Origin: Jackrogersella multiformis
Lineage: Eukaryota; Ascomycota; Sordariomycetes; Xylariales; Hypoxylaceae
DNA length: 64,000 bases
Assembly: GCA_902806575.1 (NCBI GenBank)
Contig: CADCXD010000018.1
Span: 2,914,001 to 2,978,000 of the forward strand
Direction: 5' to 3'
Positions 11,001-23,295 of the stretch are shown in pieces. How positions within the stretch are numbered: position 1 is the stretch's first letter; each line of letters starts with the position of its first letter. The notes beneath the pieces are model-generated. The model was not told the origin of the DNA, did not search any database, and saw nothing but the letters and a program-made list of their open reading frames with translations. A program made the position numbers and the translations under genes.

Positions 11001-14000
11001 AGCTCGTAGAGCCGTAGCTAGATTCCGATGCCATGTCCAGAGTAAATCGCGGAATTGGTCGTGTTCCATATACGACGTCGGCTTACCATTGTCGTCAAAG
11101 GCTGTTGCAAATCCGAGCTTTCCGTTTTGAATGGCTTCTTTGGCGTAAGCATCTTTGTCTTTATGCCACCTTCCAAGGTCTCCCAATGTAAGCTTAATAA
11201 AACGACCAAGACATTCAGCCTCCCGAACGGTGCAGCCGAATATCATCAAACGCAACCTATTTACACCGAAGAATCGATCGTACAAGTCATGAAGTCTGAA
11301 ATTTGCGACCCGACTAGAATGCATGAACTTGATCATTCGGTGGCAAAAGTCTGCATCGCCAGGTGAGAGAAGAATTCGGGGAATTAGACACTCTTCGATG
11401 AATGTATCAGCAATCGAGTCTCCCATTGCCGATGAGCCAAACCATCGTGTGCTTTGCTTGATAAGCAATATCTTGGTTTTGCTGACTCGCTCGCGGCAAG
11501 CACTGGCCTCGGCAGCGAGATCTTTGTTAATTTGGATAAGAGCATCAAGTGATTTCTTTTTATTGCTCATGCTCATGTCGCTTCGGTCCCTTTTCAATTC
11601 GGCATATTGCTTCTCCACCCGCGCGGTTTCTGTGTCGTAGCTGTTCATTGGAACGACAAGATCTCCTGTTTGGAGAGACCAGAACAGAACAAAGAACTCT
11701 GGGCTGATTTTGTCCCATACTTCCGAAGGCAACAGGGTGCGTACGGCGTTGACGATAGGTCCGAGCACTTCCAAGAAACGATCTGATTTTTGGCTGGTAA
11801 CTGTGGATGACAATTGCGGTGGACTTGCTCCATCTGTATCGGGTACGTCCACTACCATGTGATCTTCACTGTCTTGAGTGACGGAAGATGATGCTGCACC
11901 ATCGTTGTCTTTTGTATCGATGGCCAAGTCGCCACCTGCATCCTTGGGCGATTCGGTAGTGATCACAAGCTTCTCTCCTGGTCCCATGATGAAATATTGG
12001 AGGCTAGCACGGCCTATCATGAAGGCCAGATTAGCATCGAGGCCGAAGTCCGTCATTAATCGCGGGATACTGGGTATGAGCGCATCAAACTGCTCAGGTG
12101 GTAGGTTGTTGCGCAGCAGCTCCACATACTGGACAAGTGCTTGCTGAGAGTCATCAATCACAGTTGCTAAGTACTTGATGTGCGTTTCGTTCTCCGGTAA
12201 ATGATAGATGGCGGACTGACGATACTGGGCCATATTGGTTAGTAGCCGGCAAGCGAGATCCGTCTGCACCAGAGCCTTCATAAGACGAGTGGCGCTCTTA
12301 GCGGACTCGTAACGTTTGTCGCCTAGGCCGATGAGTGTTTGACGTCGTAAAAGCTCGCCACCACTTAGAGCAAATAACTGGGCGTCGGTAAAATCAACAT
12401 CTGAGACAATCCCACCCATAGAAGTGATGAGCTCCCGCAAAATGACCAAGTCGGTAGAGTTTCCGTGTGCGACTTGGTTGTTCACATAATAGACAATGGG
12501 AGTGGCATCCATATTGCTGTATCGTCGGAAGACTCTCCCCGAAAATCTAGAGAGGGCCTGCAACCATCGACTTGTCAAAAGCACTGATGTCTCCTGGGTC
12601 CTGCTCCTCTGCTTGCCACCCAGCGAGCTCAGGAGAGACCAGACGACAATGTCATGACCCATTTCTGTGAAGTACTTGGTACACTCCACGAAAGCCTCGA
12701 TGAGATTGGTATATGCTTCGATTTGGTCGAGGGCAACCTTGCACACGATACCGGGCGAAGATAAGGCCACTTTTGCAAGCTTCTTCGCAGAACTAGAGAT
12801 ATTCTGCAGGGACAGCCGTTTCAGAGTCGCCAACGTGTCCAATCTAGCATTCTTGAAAACTTTCGCCATGGCGGGAATGCGGGATATCTGTCCTTCATAG
12901 CATTCTGAATAAATGTTATACCGTACTTGAGTCGGGTAGTGCTTGAGGAGATCCCAAACAGCAACCACGGCATCGACATTAGAATCGACAAGGCAAAGAG
13001 ACGGAACAAGAGTCCGTCGAAGAAGATCTTGCCAGCGAGCAACGTTTTCGGGCGATTGATCCTGTAAGAAGCTTTTGACGCCAATAGTGGCTATTTTCTT
13101 GACTAAGACAGGCTCTCTTCCAATATTGACGCCGGATACATTAAGGAGCGTGCTGCAAAGAGTGAAGACGTCGTCAACTGTTTGGCAAATCGGAACATTG
13201 TCTGCCCATTCATCGAGGTAGAACCGATAAAGGGTGCCTTTGTTGATGCCATCGGCGTGCGGCCATTTCAGGATCTTGACGGGAGAGCCCTCAGTAAGTT
13301 TCAGGTTACCCTTTGTCATCCCAGACTGATCTTGTGCTATCTCTGGTTTGACTGGGAAGCCATCCACGGGTCGAAGTACAGCGGGCTGGGTATCGTCAAA
13401 AACCTTGCTGATACTGTGTAGTAGAATGCGGTTGATAGCTGGAAATATCTCGTCGGGGTACGCCTCAAGAAGCCACGGGAAACGTCCCAAGATAAATAAG
13501 GCCTCAGGAATTGCACCCACGACTAGTAAGTGGGATACTAGATCCGCCTTATGGGCCTCTTTTGGGTTCGGGAGGTTCGTCTCCTCATTTTCCTTGTTGG
13601 CATTCGCCTCTTGTTGATCAGCATTTGCAGCTGCAGACTCTCGTAGTTTAGGCATAGGTAAAGTATCATCGGTAAGAGCTCCAGCGGTGAGGAGGGCGTT
13701 TGGCTCGTTACCGTGTCTCTTGACCTGCTCCTTTTCATTGAGTTCTTGCATTCGCCGTTCCCTCAAGGCCTCCATCTGATCATCATCTGGCCAAAGATGA
13801 GGATAAAGATCGGGAAGAGATATGAAGCCTATCTTCATAAAGAAGGCTGCAAGATAATAGAGATTTGCTGGGAGGGTTTCACCCTTGTCTCGAGCGTCGG
13901 ATGCATAGAATCGAAACTTGAAGCCTAACAACTGTGCAGCTATCTTATTGCCACAAGGTGGAAGTGTCTTCGTGATTCTGATCCAATCGAGACTAAGATC

Positions 14001-15347
14001 GCCCGCTTTAGAATTTGATGAGGCTTCCGTAGAGTCGTACTGGTCGGTATCCAGGATCCGCCTTCCGCCGAGCTCGAAAAATGCATCGAGGTGAACCTCT
14101 CGAGCCCTATCCCAGAACGTCAGATCGCGTTGATGGCACTCTTCAGCGAGTTGAGCTTTGAGATCCTCATAGTTGACATCTTCATTTTGAGGCAAGGCCC
14201 ACTTTGGCAGACCACCTGCGAAAACTCTCTCGGAATGTTCAACCTGGTTACGAGGCCACCAAGAACTGATTCGAAGAAACCGAGAAAAGAATATGATGTT
14301 TCGAAGCATCGTTGCGGAGAACACGTCGATAACGACATCAAGAACTCTGCCAACATCAAGGTCAAATGTTCCGATCAATCCCTTCACGCGCTCCCAACAT
14401 GCTTGCACAAGAGCAAAGTCATGACGCTCTCGAGCATAGTATGGTGTACGATAGAGTTCTGCGGCAAGCTTCGAGTATCCTTCCGACTCTTCCCTTAACA
14501 GGTTGTAGTTGGCTTGTCTGTAGAGTTGGTTTGTGGCATACCGAATGCCTAACTTGACAAACGTGTCACGGATCAACCCAAGTTGCTGCAAGGCCGGAGC
14601 ATCTAAGAGCTCGCGTAAACGTTTCGGGGAAATATCTGTAGCGGCGATGAAATCTCGCAGTTGCGACCGAGAGCTACTATCATCAGAGTCGGCGAAGATC
14701 GAGAAGATGTCGAGAAATAGTGCCTGCGAATCAAACCCGAATCCGGAGTTACCGTCACTCTCGACAGGTGGCCCAAGGATTTGTTTGATACAATTTCCCG
14801 CGTCGACCGGGTTAAGGCGAACTTCTAGAACAGCACGCGTGAACTCTTGGGAGATAGTCGAGATTTCTTCAACGTCTTCGTCGTTACGAGACTTGATGCC
14901 ATGCTCGACCACCTCCTGGCGGCCTCTTTGCTGCCATGCGGATAGTCGCGATTCCGTCAGAACAGCGAAGTTATAGTTCGAAGGGGCCAGGGACTGAGGA
15001 TGAGGCTGAGGTTGAGTGGGTTGAGAGACTGATAGCGTAAAAGGGATCGCGGGTGCGGATGCGGATACGGATGCAGCAAGTTGTGATGATGAGCTGGATG
15101 GTCGGATAGTGGATGGAGAGACAGGGCCTCGGTGATTAGAATTGGTGGTTAGCTGACTACCGGACGAATCGCGGCGATCAGGATTTCTTCTCGTGTTTCT
15201 GCCGCTAGGTGCGCGGCGATTATGTGAAGGACTATCTTGAAAATCTCGGTCGTGTTGGCCGAGGGAAGTGTCGGAAGGGCGATGAGGAGAGGGCCGGTTC
15301 GCTCCAGGGTCGGATGGCCTCTCGTTTCTCTTTCGCTTAGGAGGCAT
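8017..15347 (-). CDS. THO2: THO complex subunit 2
   Basis: THO2 is the scaffold of the nuclear THO/TREX complex, which couples RNA polymerase II transcription to mRNA packaging and export. On the minus strand the exons are 15347-10731, 10679-10576 and 10522-8017, giving 2408 residues, about the usual fungal size. Intron 1 (10680-10730, 51 nt, GTAAGT...CACAG) is a multiple of three with no stop, so it can be read through. Intron 2 (10523-10575, GTGAGT...TGCAG) has phase 2. The first about 120 residues are low-complexity and basic. A long helical body follows, and the conserved C-terminal Tho2 domain lies at about residues 1240-1530 (GVNRLRLMIFGCTVREAE, DLLWTWHRNLATAL). Residues from about 1600 to 2408 are a disordered tail rich in Arg, Asp and Pro, with RD/RE repeats, ending in a KRQRR-type basic motif. 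The gene diverges from the homoserine acetyltransferase gene. The start is the first ATG of a basic N terminus (MPPKRKRNERP). Confidence 0.92.
10680..10730 (-). other. in-frame 51-nt intron of THO2
   Basis: Reading 10730 to 10680, the segment begins GTAAGT and ends CACAG, with a GCTAAT-like branch site about 10 nt before the acceptor. It is 17 codons long without a stop, so unspliced mRNA would encode a 17-residue insertion just after the conserved Tho2 domain. Splicing is favoured because both ends match consensus and the retained peptide interrupts a conserved stretch. Confidence 0.7.
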
Positions 15348-16084
15348 TTTGGTAGGGTGCGACAGGTTCTATGAGACAAAAAAGGATCATAGAAGATGAG
15401 GCTGAAGACCAAAAATGGAGGGTGATAGAATAGGTGATGGTGAAATGACCTCAAAGAAGCATACTTAGGAAAGACCTAGTATGATGATATGATGCTCGAG
15501 AGGGTTGTTCGATTAAGATGGCCGATAAGTTGCTCGTTGAGATGACGGTGTAGTGTAGCATGGAAAGTGATAAAGTTGAGAAGTAAGAAGTTGGAAAATC
15601 GCGAGATGGTAATAAGAGGAATTAAAGATGGTAAAAGAATAGAACAAAGAAAGTGGATTGAACGTTTGAAGTTGAATGCGTGTGTGTGTTGTACAACAAT
15701 TACCCTTCCCTCAAATGACCGGCCAACTTTTTGGTATGGGAGGTGGGCGACGATTACACTAGAAAGAAAAGGTGAAGGAAGAGTTAGGGGGTTGATGTCC
15801 GTTTGAGAGAGGACAGTGTTCGCGTTAGGATGAAGAAGCTATCGCGTGGGCGTCGTGGTGGTGGTGGATTTCAGAGGATGCAGTCTCAGAGCTTGCAAAA
15901 GGGTAAGGTAAGGCTGCATGTACCTAGATGTACGAATGTAGATGGAACATTTATTTGCTAGGCTTTTACCTATGTTTTATCTATGAAGCACTCTAGAAAT
16001 TCAAGTACTGACTACTTCTAAATCAGAGGCCCGCTAAATAATATGGGTAGCAAAATCGCCATCCATCAAAGTTCCTAGGTTAGG

Positions 16085-16150
16085 TACCTAGGTACCTACG
16101 TATGTATGATTACTTACATAAGCGAAAATTTATCGGTATGTACCTAGGTA
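16085..16150. repeat. TACCTAGGTA palindrome pair
   Basis: Exact 10-bp palindromes at 16085-16094 and 16141-16150, embedded in further GGTACC and TAGG steps. They belong to a dispersed intergenic family also seen at 3326, 16431, 16502, 18659, 23595, 23731, 23962, 27815, 33509, 38514, 40105, 41248, 42631, 45587, 48837, 52493 and 52555. Confidence 0.85.
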
Positions 16151-16430
16151 CATATCTCCGATAACTATCTCAAGCAGAAGTCATCATTGGACAACTTCCA
16201 CCACTCAACAAGATGACATACAAATCAGCTCAGGTCTAAGAGCAAGTTATTTAATGTGACATACACTTTTAAGGTAGGTACCATTCAGCACCTACTCACT
16301 CAATACGTCACCAAAATAGAAGGTTCACAACGGGTTACATCCTACCTACCTACCACCTAAGGAGGCCGTCACAAACGACACCATCTAAGTTGTTTGTTAA
16401 CCTACCTACCTACCTCTTAGGTAGTGTATC

Positions 16431-16511
16431 TACCTAGGTAGGTAATATATTACATCTCTATCATCTCTGCCATCTACATATTCTAGATATAAATTCCTAA
16501 TTACCTAGGTA
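16431..16511. repeat. TACCTAGGTA palindrome pair
   Basis: Exact copies at 16431-16440 and 16502-16511, close to the start of the homoserine acetyltransferase gene. The preceding 16340-16430 stretch contains tandem CCTA units (CCTACCTACCTACC). Confidence 0.85.
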
Positions 16512-16585
16512 GTCATTACGTATTCTAAACGTACTATCAACCGACATGATGGCGTCTAAAGGCGATACTGGCAGCCAGCCAGCAT

Positions 16586-18210
16586 ATGGTCAGTTCAGTT
16601 ATACCTATAATTATTTCTAGTACTCGCCTATCTGTTCCACGTAAAATATATATCTACAAATTCAGTTCTCCCTTTCCTTTCATCCCCAAAGAATAGTTGG
16701 CTGAATACTTCCAAGAAAGAGCTCAGCATCAACCTGAGAATCCATTCGCGAGTATGATCCTAGATCAGAAAATCGCCATCATCCCGAGCTTTACTCTCGA
16801 GTCTGGTGTCACCTTGCAGAATGTCCCGCTGGCATATACCACACGGGGAAGTTTGTCTCCAGAAGCAGACAATGCCATGGTCATATGCCATGCCTTAACT
16901 GGCTCTGCTGATGTCAGTGACTGGTGGGGGCCTCTGCTCGGCGGTCCTGGTCGAGCATTTGACACCTCGAGGTTCTTCATTGTTTGTATGAACAGTCTAG
17001 GTAGTCCTTATGGTACAGCAAGCCCAGTGACCGCCAAGGATGGAGATCCGAACAATGAAAGATACGGTCCCGAGTTTCCTCTTACCACTGTAAGAGATGA
17101 TGTCAAGTAAGTCACAGCCCAAGTAGAACTGAAAGCTCACGCCTGACATGGGATAGCTTGCATAAAATGCTCCTAGACGATTTAGGCGTACGACAGATAG
17201 CTGCTGCCATTGGCGGTTCTATGGGAGGTATGCTCGTGCTCGAATGGGCATATTTCGGCAAGGATTACGTTCGAACCATTGTACCGATTGCTACTTCAAG
17301 TCGTCACAGCGCTTGGGGCATCAGCTGGGGTGAAGCCCAACGACAGAGTATATACGCGGACCCAAAGTATGATGATGGGTATTACCCTTTCGATGACCCG
17401 CCCACAACTGGCCTTGGAGCAGCTCGTATGTCGGCGCTTTTGACTTATCGCAGTCGAAACTCATTTGAGGCACGATTTGGACGCAATATTCCGGACCCAG
17501 CCAGACGCCAAACTATTCGAGAAAGGCCTCGCCCAAGTACTCCATCTGAGGCTCACTTTAATATCCACAATGACGGACACAAAACAACACGGCCATCAAG
17601 GAACAATAGCAACACTGACAAACAGCCGTCTATCGATAGCGAGGCTAATGCGAGCAATACCAACAGCACCAATGGTCAATCGATGGATCCCCAATTCTCT
17701 GGTCCGAAGGTGCATAGCCTCGCTAAAGAAGAATCGTTGCCAACTTCAACCTACTTCTCAGCTCAGTCGTATCTTCGCTACCAAGGGGAGAAATTTGTCA
17801 AGCGCTTCGACAGCAATTGCTATATTGCCATTACGAGGAAATTAGATACGCACGACATTTCACGGTATCGCGCTGACACCATTGCGGAGGCGCTCGCTCT
17901 CATTGAGCAACCTACTTTAGTCCTGGGAATTGAAAGCGACGGGCTCTTCACATTTGCCGAGCAACAAGAGTTGGCGGAGCACATAAAGAATGCTAGACTC
18001 GAGAAGATAGACAGCCAGGAAGGGCACGATGCCTTTCTATTGCAATTCGAGCAAGTCAACAGATACATTCTGGAGTTTTTACACGAAACGTTGCCGGACG
18101 TTATGGCTAGACAAGGTGACGACTTGGAGGTAGCTAGTGTCGGCCAGTTAACCAAATCAAGCACGTTTGGAGAGGCTGAAGTGGAAGTGGAAGACATTAC
18201 TGCATGGTAG
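16586..18210 (+). CDS. MET2: homoserine O-acetyltransferase
   Basis: Transfers acetyl from acetyl-CoA to L-homoserine, the committed step to methionine and homocysteine in fungi. The secure coding exons are 16697-17106 and 17157-18210 (intron 17107-17156, GTAAGT...GATAG). They show the alpha/beta-hydrolase fold of the MetX family: an HALTGSADVSDWWG block, the nucleophile elbow GGSMGGM (Ser near residue 159), a downstream LGIESDGLF with the acid residue, and EGHDAFL with the catalytic His. A Ser/Asn/Thr-rich insert of about 70 residues lies in the lid region, as in fungal homologues. The 5' end is uncertain. An intron starts at 16589, and with the TAG acceptor at 16696 the only in-frame start is an ATG at 16586-16588 lying right at the exon edge (488 residues). 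Alternatively, ATG 16546 with an acceptor at 16715 gives 495 residues but drops the EYFQ segment. The gene diverges from THO2. Confidence 0.9.
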
Positions 18211-20899
18211 ATAAGTCAATACGCGAAGACTATTCTAGATGAATTGACATATAAGCTCTCAGGGGTTTCCTGCGCAATCCGTACAATAGTCAAAACACAT
18301 TCCTACTGGAGGGGGGGAGGAAAGTCTAGAATTGATGCTTGGCAGCGCCGGTAGGGTTGCGTTAGTGTCTAGGATCGAGAGACATACAGGGCATGCCTGT
18401 TAAGTGGTAGTCCCGATTTTCTGGTAAAGACCAGCATCGTCAAATCAGAAGTCTCATCCATGACATGCGCATCAAACCGAACCATCTACGGTACCTAGCA
18501 TCTGCAGCGAGGAGTGTGGGGTGCTGCTGGGCCGACCCAAGCAATTTACGTACAAAACTCGGAGCTTCGGTGAGCCTGCACGCATGAAGTTTTGAAGTTC
18601 ATCCTGTCGATAAATAATACCTTCCAATATGAAGACCATCGCTAGGTACTATCTACTCTACCTAGGTACATAGCCTAGGTAGTTTCTTTTACTTAAATAC
18701 AAGAAACCTAGTGTTTTACTTAAAGTCACTACAAAATAGTCAAGATAGTGTCCGCTGCAGGACCATCGAGGAACACCAACATGAAATCGTGCTATGGTCA
18801 TAGAGATGCCATATTATATATACCTAGTATATGCTGTTCCACCATTCCTATTGGTACTTTATCATTTTAGCTCCTGTATTGCTATATACGTGACCAACAG
18901 GCACCCCACCGGGACATACGTAATAAAGTCGACATCCCTCACGATCTACGACATTTTAGGACTCGCATTCGCAGTTCTTCGACGTTGAGATCGTCAAGGG
19001 GTCACCAAGCCATAAGTTTGCATACTCGCTAACAGTTATCGTTACAGTTTAAGGTGATGGCATTTTCTCCCTTCGTCACAATCGAGGTACGTAATGTAAT
19101 ATGATTAGTAGTGTATGTGGTATAGCATGTAAAACATGCAAAGAATAGGCGTAGCGGCTGAAATAATTGTATTGTCGATGTCGAATAGATTGGATCACGT
19201 TGTGGAATGCTGACTTCTGATTGGTGCTACGGGCCTGCATATAAAGTGATTACATAGTACGTGAGCGCTTCCCGCCAAGTGATATAGTCCACTGTACCTC
19301 ACTAGATCACCTACACAGCTTCATCCTAATATTATTAGGTACTCGCTTCCCGAAGAAGAACACGAAGCTGTTGTATCCTAGGTAATCGAGAACTAGCTGC
19401 CATTGTCATCGTTATAGTCATCGCCACCAACACTAATATTAACGAGAGTTAAGAATGAAGATGAAGAGGGTTAACTAAGCTACCAGGATCATAGATCATA
19501 AGGTGCTTAAGTAATATTTCAAGCTCTAAAATCACGGCCCGATGGCTCGTGCTTCGCTTGTCCCCACGAAGTCCCACTTACCCGAGAGCGGCTCATCGAC
19601 TACTGCATGTAAGTAGTACTATACCTTGCTATATAACCCTGCCAAGCCCAAGCCACTCCGAAGGATCCCCTGGACCTAACCTTAACCTGCTGTTTAAAGA
19701 TCTCGGGCTTCTAAGGCTGTTACTCGTCTTCGTCACGACCCTCACGTGGTACTGCCTCCCACTCTCAGGAGCCAAAAAGGCAAGCTCACCCTTAGCATAA
19801 ATCCAGATTTTCTATAAGGTACCTAGTTTAAACTAGACGAGCCTTACTTAGACTTCACCGAGTTCTTACAAATGGTAATATTCAGCTGAAGTCTTACGCT
19901 CATTCTTCATATTCTTAGTATCCGACTAGAAGGACAAGTTACGAGTCATATAACTATTAACCGTTCTATGTTACTCCTTTAAAACTAGCTACAAACTTGC
20001 CATCATCCCCAAGAGGCACAGACAACTGGGATACCAACACGGTCCGAATATATGAACGAGTTGGTGAAGCTCTGAAACTCTAAAGCTCTTTACAATACGA
20101 CTATTAGGTATAAGTCATTCCTACTTAGGTATCTACTTAATATTGTGATCACATTTTGTTATTGATACCCTGTCGCCTTCAACAGTCGCCTGATGAGGCG
20201 TTGCACTAGCAGACGAATGAGCAACGCCATTAAAGAAGTGTCAAGGATACTCGAGGCTAGCTAGGAACGTCACCCCAGAGACGTGTTTAGGAACACGTTC
20301 TTGCGTCTCTTACACCTTTGCCCTTCAGCACTCGCCTCCGTTTCCTACACCGCATTGGACAGAATCCTAACATGGCATCAGCCCAACCCGCTAACCCCCT
20401 GCCCTGGCTCCTAGGTCCCTTTAGGAACGTACCGAGACATCCCATCCCGCCCACTCTATTGGGTCGATGGGGACCGTGTAACATCTAGAAGAAAACGTTT
20501 AATTACCGGGACGATCTCCAGACTGCGTCAGATCAAATCCTCCCCACCTTAGACTTAACGAGGCTCCCGTTCGCACGATCTAAATAGCATTACAAGATTA
20601 TATACCCTTCTTGTTCTTTTATTCCTTTTTTATTTACTTTTTCCGTTCCATGTCTCGGGTCATCTCGCCATCCTCATTTATCTATTTTCGGTAATAAGAT
20701 CTGTCTCACCTAGACGACAACCGTAAGATTCTGTGTTCCGCAGAGCGGCATCGTACGCTTCCATACGGTGGACCAGTCGAACAGACGAAACCATGCATCA
20801 CCCGTGCTCGAACCAAGTATAGCGCTTGTACCATTCGATGGGAGTTATGCTCTCGTTTTGTTTCTACTATTGAGAGCACCTAAGATACCTAAGGCAAGG
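18211..20899. other. intergenic spacer, AT-rich, no gene seen
   Basis: No supported gene over 2.7 kb. A palindrome copy is at 18659-18668. The 19400-20500 part is rich in TA steps and broken frames and could be a strongly decayed mobile element, but I cannot name one. An E-box CACGTG lies at 19743-19748, about 1.15 kb before the phosphate-transporter start. In Neurospora the phosphate regulator NUC-1 binds CACGTG-type sites, but the distance makes this weak. Positions 20,590-20,700 are CT-rich and probably the transporter leader. Confidence 0.5.
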
Positions 20900-23295
20900 A
20901 TGTCCACGCTGGAGCCGATGACACCGGCGTCGTATGATCGCACCTATGGCGGCAACCGGGCTTTTCATAACTTCTTCAATGATTTCAGTCACATACAAGA
21001 TCCGAACCTAAGGCGACGACTCGCGCTGTCGGAAATCGATAAAGTCCCCTTCGGAATGTACCATGTGAGAGCTGTGCTGGTCGCTGGTATAGGCTTCTTC
21101 CTAGATTCGTACGACATATTCGCCATAAACCTCGTAACGACACTGCTCGGCGTCGTATTCTGGCATGGGCCTCCGGAGAGTGCAAAGAACGGATATGGGG
21201 GGAATTATGGGCATTTACCGACACCCGTCAGTCAGACTTTAAAGGCATCGACGAGCGCCGGGATCGTCGTCGGCCAAGTCTTATTTGGCTGGCTGGCAGA
21301 TAGGTTTGGGAGAAGAAGGATGTACGGAGTTGAGCTGGGCATTATCGTCTTCTCAACTCTCTCATGTTGCTTGGGTAAGTCTGAAAAAAATACCTCACAC
21401 TATAAAACACGATGTTCTTCAAGTCACATTTGATGAAGTTCTATCATGGTTCTCAATCGACCACCAACCAGCACAATTTTACACCATCCTGTAATCTAGT
21501 CCCCAAGACGGAATAATTCCTTAAGACTCAGCGTCGCTAATACGAGATTTTACCTATATGTAGTTGCAGCCTCCCAAGCTATAAGTTTTACTGGACTTAT
21601 GACATTTTGGAGAGTCATGATGGGGTAGGCCGGGAACACCAGTATGAAGCGGGGACCATGCTAATGCTATGATCAGGATCGGTATAGGAGGCGATTATCC
21701 TCTTAGCGCTGTCATTACCTCGGAGTTTGCGCCCACACGATGGCGTGGTGCTATGATGGCTGCCGTGTTTTCGATGCAAGGCATGGGTCAGTTGATGGCA
21801 GCAGTCGTGGCTCTTATTGTCACGGCGTGTTTCAAGGATGAATTCATGGGGGCGCCGGGAGTCAACCAATGCGACTACGCATGTCAAACAGCGGCGGATC
21901 GCTGCTGGCGTATCATCGTAGGGGTTGGAGCCTTTCCGGCCTGTTTTGCTCTCTACTATCGCATTACGATCCCCGAAACACCTAGATATACCTTCGAAGT
22001 TGCCAAGGACGTCGAGAAAGCGGCTGCCGATATAAAGGCGTACATGGCGAGCCAAGGAGAAGGAGAGGTCGATGAAGTTATGCAGGCGAGGATGAAGAAG
22101 GTTGCGGCCCCAGCACTCGACATACCATCGGCGTCCTGGCATGACCTTTATAGTTACTTCACGCAGTGGAAGAACGCGAAAATCCTAATAGGGACGACGC
22201 TGTCCTGGTTTTTCTTGGTAGGTATATTTTGCTCTTTGTTCCACTAAGCCCGTCTGACATTAATAGGATCTCGCCTTTTACGGTCTGGGCTTGAACAACC
22301 AGATAGTGTTACAAGCAATCGGCTATGCTAATGGGGACTCCTTATACCACATCTTAATCAACAGCGCAGTTGGCACGATCATTCTGGTTGTGGCAGGCTC
22401 CCTGCCTGGGTATTGGACTGCCATAGTTACGATTGATACCATCGGCCGCAAAACACTCCAAATTATTGGATTCATTATTCTCACAATCACATTTTGCATA
22501 TTAGGCTTCCTTTACAACAGCCTCAGCAAGGGCGCCCTCTTGGCCCTGTACGTTGTTGCAAACTTTTTCTTTAACTTCGGGCCGAACACCACCACTTTCA
22601 TCGTCCCCGGCGAGTGTTTCCCGACACGATACCGCTCCTCCGGCCACGGTCTTTCGGCGGCTATGGGCAAAGTTGGTGCCATCGTTGCGCAGGTCATCTC
22701 TCTACCGCTCCTCACGAAAGGCGCTCCTACCCCCTGTACGGGCAAGGAATGTACACCCTGGCTCGACCGACTAATGCAAATATTCGCGCTATTCATGCTC
22801 TGCGGCACATTTTCGTCGCTGCTAATCCCCGAGACCAAAGGTTACACCCTCGAAGAGCTGGCAGGGGAACCGCCGACGTCGTATAACTCGGGCCGCAATG
22901 GCAGCTTCATCGAGACTGCCGCCAAGTCACGGTGGTGGAACCCTTTCTCCGGCGGCCAGCCCGCCGGCTTCTTCTACCCTCGCGTGGCAACGAACGGCCG
23001 GGCCCGGAGTCGGACCGGCATCATGACGACCCCGGAACTGGCGGCTCGGAACGCCGAGGCAAGGCAGAGCTGGAAGTTTTGGAAGCGTGCTGCTTGCCCC
23101 AGCGGCACGAGCACGACGGGATACGCTGCTAGCTCGAGCTCGACGGCGGGGTTCGCAGGGTCCGGCGATACGGTGGTAGCGAGCGCTGGAGTGCTACCTG
23201 GCTGGGGAGCCGGCTGGGGCAGGATAGATCGAGGGGGGAACCCCCTCGCCATGGATAATATACGGCTTCAAGACGTGGGGAGTTTATTGAAGTGA
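20900..23295 (+). CDS. high-affinity inorganic phosphate transporter, PHO84 type (MFS)
   Basis: Phosphate:H+ symporter of the major facilitator superfamily, expected in the plasma membrane. Four exons, 20900-21374, 21570-21624 (55 nt), 21677-22217 and 22267-23295, give 699 residues with matching phases; introns are 195, 52 and 49 nt. Family signatures are the first-helix GFFLDSYDIFAINLV, the loop GWLADRFGRRRMYG, the helix-4 GIGIGGDYPLSAVITSEFA motif rebuilt across intron 2, FNFGPNTTTFIVPGECFPTR in the C-terminal half, and PETKGYTLEELAGE at the end of the core. The 55-nt second exon carries the SFTGLMTFWRVMM helix, which would be missed without splicing. After the core there is an extra tail of about 140 residues rich in Gly, Ser and Arg. 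The ATG at 20900 gives a family-like start; the frame is open further upstream but the extra sequence is not family-like. Confidence 0.9.

Larger units (their letters stand above)
15348..16585. promoter_or_regulatory. divergent promoter region THO2 / MET2
   Basis: Shared 5' region of THO2 (minus) and the homoserine acetyltransferase gene (plus). The THO2-proximal part (15360-15900) is purine-rich on the plus strand, that is CT-rich on the THO2 sense strand, as in many fungal leaders. The 16070-16520 part is packed with CCTA/TAGG units, including exact TACCTAGGTA palindromes at 16085, 16141, 16431 and 16502. I saw no clear CYS3/MetR-type sulfur-control site. Confidence 0.5.

Noticed and set aside
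19743..19748. CACGTG site upstream of the phosphate transporter
   Set aside because: A single 6-mer 1.15 kb away is expected by chance in this length; not called as a regulatory feature.
18211..20899. Decayed retrotransposon
   Set aside because: TA-rich, broken frames suggest it, but no reverse transcriptase, integrase or gag motif could be read in any frame.
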